In this document: positions 13,322-13,515 of the stretch, piece by piece
How the letters are laid out: every line of letters starts with the position of its first letter
How positions within the stretch are numbered: position 1 is the stretch's first letter
NCBI GenBank assembly: GCA_024645305.1
Contig: JAHEFU010000061.1
Coordinates: forward strand, 1 to 13,515
DNA from: Planctomycetales bacterium
GTDB lineage: Bacteria; 4484-113; JAFGCY01
DNA: 13,515 bases
Reading direction: 5' to 3'
Notes under the pieces: model-generated
What the model was told of the DNA's origin: nothing
The model's input: the letters and a program-made list of their open reading frames with translations, nothing else
Database searches by the model: none
Position numbers and translations under genes: made by a program

Positions 13322-13515
13322 ATGAAACTCAGTGACTGCCGCAGTGGAGATATTGTCATGATAACTGAGATTGATTCTCAGGTATCTGGAACACTGCGCC
13401 TGCGTGAACTTGGAGTACTGGAAGGTGTAGACCTTAAGGTGATCAAGGCCAGTAATCCGCTGCTGCTGCATGTGAATGACAGCCGCATCGCACTGGACCA
13501 TGAGCTGGCACTTGC
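13322..13515 (+). CDS. feoA: FeoA-domain protein, ferrous iron transport (3' end outside window)
   Basis: The open frame starts at an ATG preceded by GGAA and continues past the window end; 64 full codons are visible. The protein begins MKLSDCRSGDIVMITEID, then LRLRELGVLEGVDLKVIKAS and PLLLHVNDSRIALDHELA. This matches the small SH3-like FeoA fold: the opening L-x-D-x-x-x-G-D, the central R-x-x-x-L-G-hydrophobic-x-x-G turn and the final I-A-L strand. FeoA is a cytoplasmic partner of the FeoB ferrous-iron channel and usually precedes feoB; the next gene cannot be seen. The same domain also forms the C-terminus of DtxR/MntR regulators, but here it begins at the start codon, so a stand-alone FeoA is favoured. 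The codon after the first aspartate gives cysteine where leucine is common. It is divergent from mocR and has its own good promoter. Confidence 0.88.
   Translation, partial: MKLSDCRSGDIVMITEIDSQVSGTLRLRELGVLEGVDLKVIKASNPLLLHVNDSRIALDHELAL

Noticed and set aside
13319..13501. Minus-strand small open frame opposite feoA
   Set aside because: Shadow of the FeoA frame, which has a promoter, a start and a family match.
1..13515. CRISPR array, tRNA, rRNA, insertion sequence, integrase or attachment site
   Set aside because: No spaced direct repeats, cloverleaf-like sequence, transposase or integrase motif was seen on either strand.

Overview
The window comes from a diderm (Gram-negative-type) bacterium. 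It encodes a predicted outer-membrane beta-barrel, a lipoprotein and an exported decaheme cytochrome. GC content by eye is in the high 50s percent, and genes are tightly packed. I cannot name the phylum. ElbB, SecA with a SEC-C tail, TilS and MnmE fit a Proteobacteria-like or candidate-phylum genome. The dockerin-like repeats in the lipoprotein are more typical of anaerobes and poorly cultured lineages. No mobile element, tRNA, rRNA, CRISPR array or phage gene is visible.

Layout. Bases 2-1447 (+) hold the C-terminal half of secA. A strong inverted repeat follows it, then a small four-helix membrane protein of unknown function (1553-2008, +). All remaining complete genes are on the minus strand. 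In order of transcription they are: a MocR-type regulator (12995-11460); a 666-residue lipoprotein with calcium-loop repeats that overlaps it by an ATGA (11463-9463); a weak terminator and a candidate promoter; a decaheme cytochrome c of the MtrA/DmsE type (9358-8381); a 595-residue beta-barrel with an N-terminal CXXC (8376-6589); elbB (6540-5854); tilS (5820-4357); mnmE (4351-2969); and an EamA/DMT permease (2965-2012). A 326-bp intergenic region with a good sigma70-type promoter separates mocR from a divergent feoA, which is cut by the window end (13322 onward, +).

How the genes may work together. The centre of the window looks like a porin-cytochrome conduit. A ten-heme periplasmic cytochrome would sit inside a barrel and carry electrons across the outer membrane, as in MtrA-MtrB or PioA-PioB. 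The usual surface multiheme cytochrome (MtrC/OmcA) is absent here. In its place upstream is a heme-free lipoprotein with dockerin-like calcium loops, translationally coupled to a PLP-binding MocR regulator. The ferrous-iron gene feoA lies on the other side of the shared intergenic region, which hints at an iron-related role, though that is inference. The downstream block elbB-tilS-mnmE-eamA is housekeeping. TilS and MnmE both modify tRNA anticodon wobble bases and are 5 bp apart.
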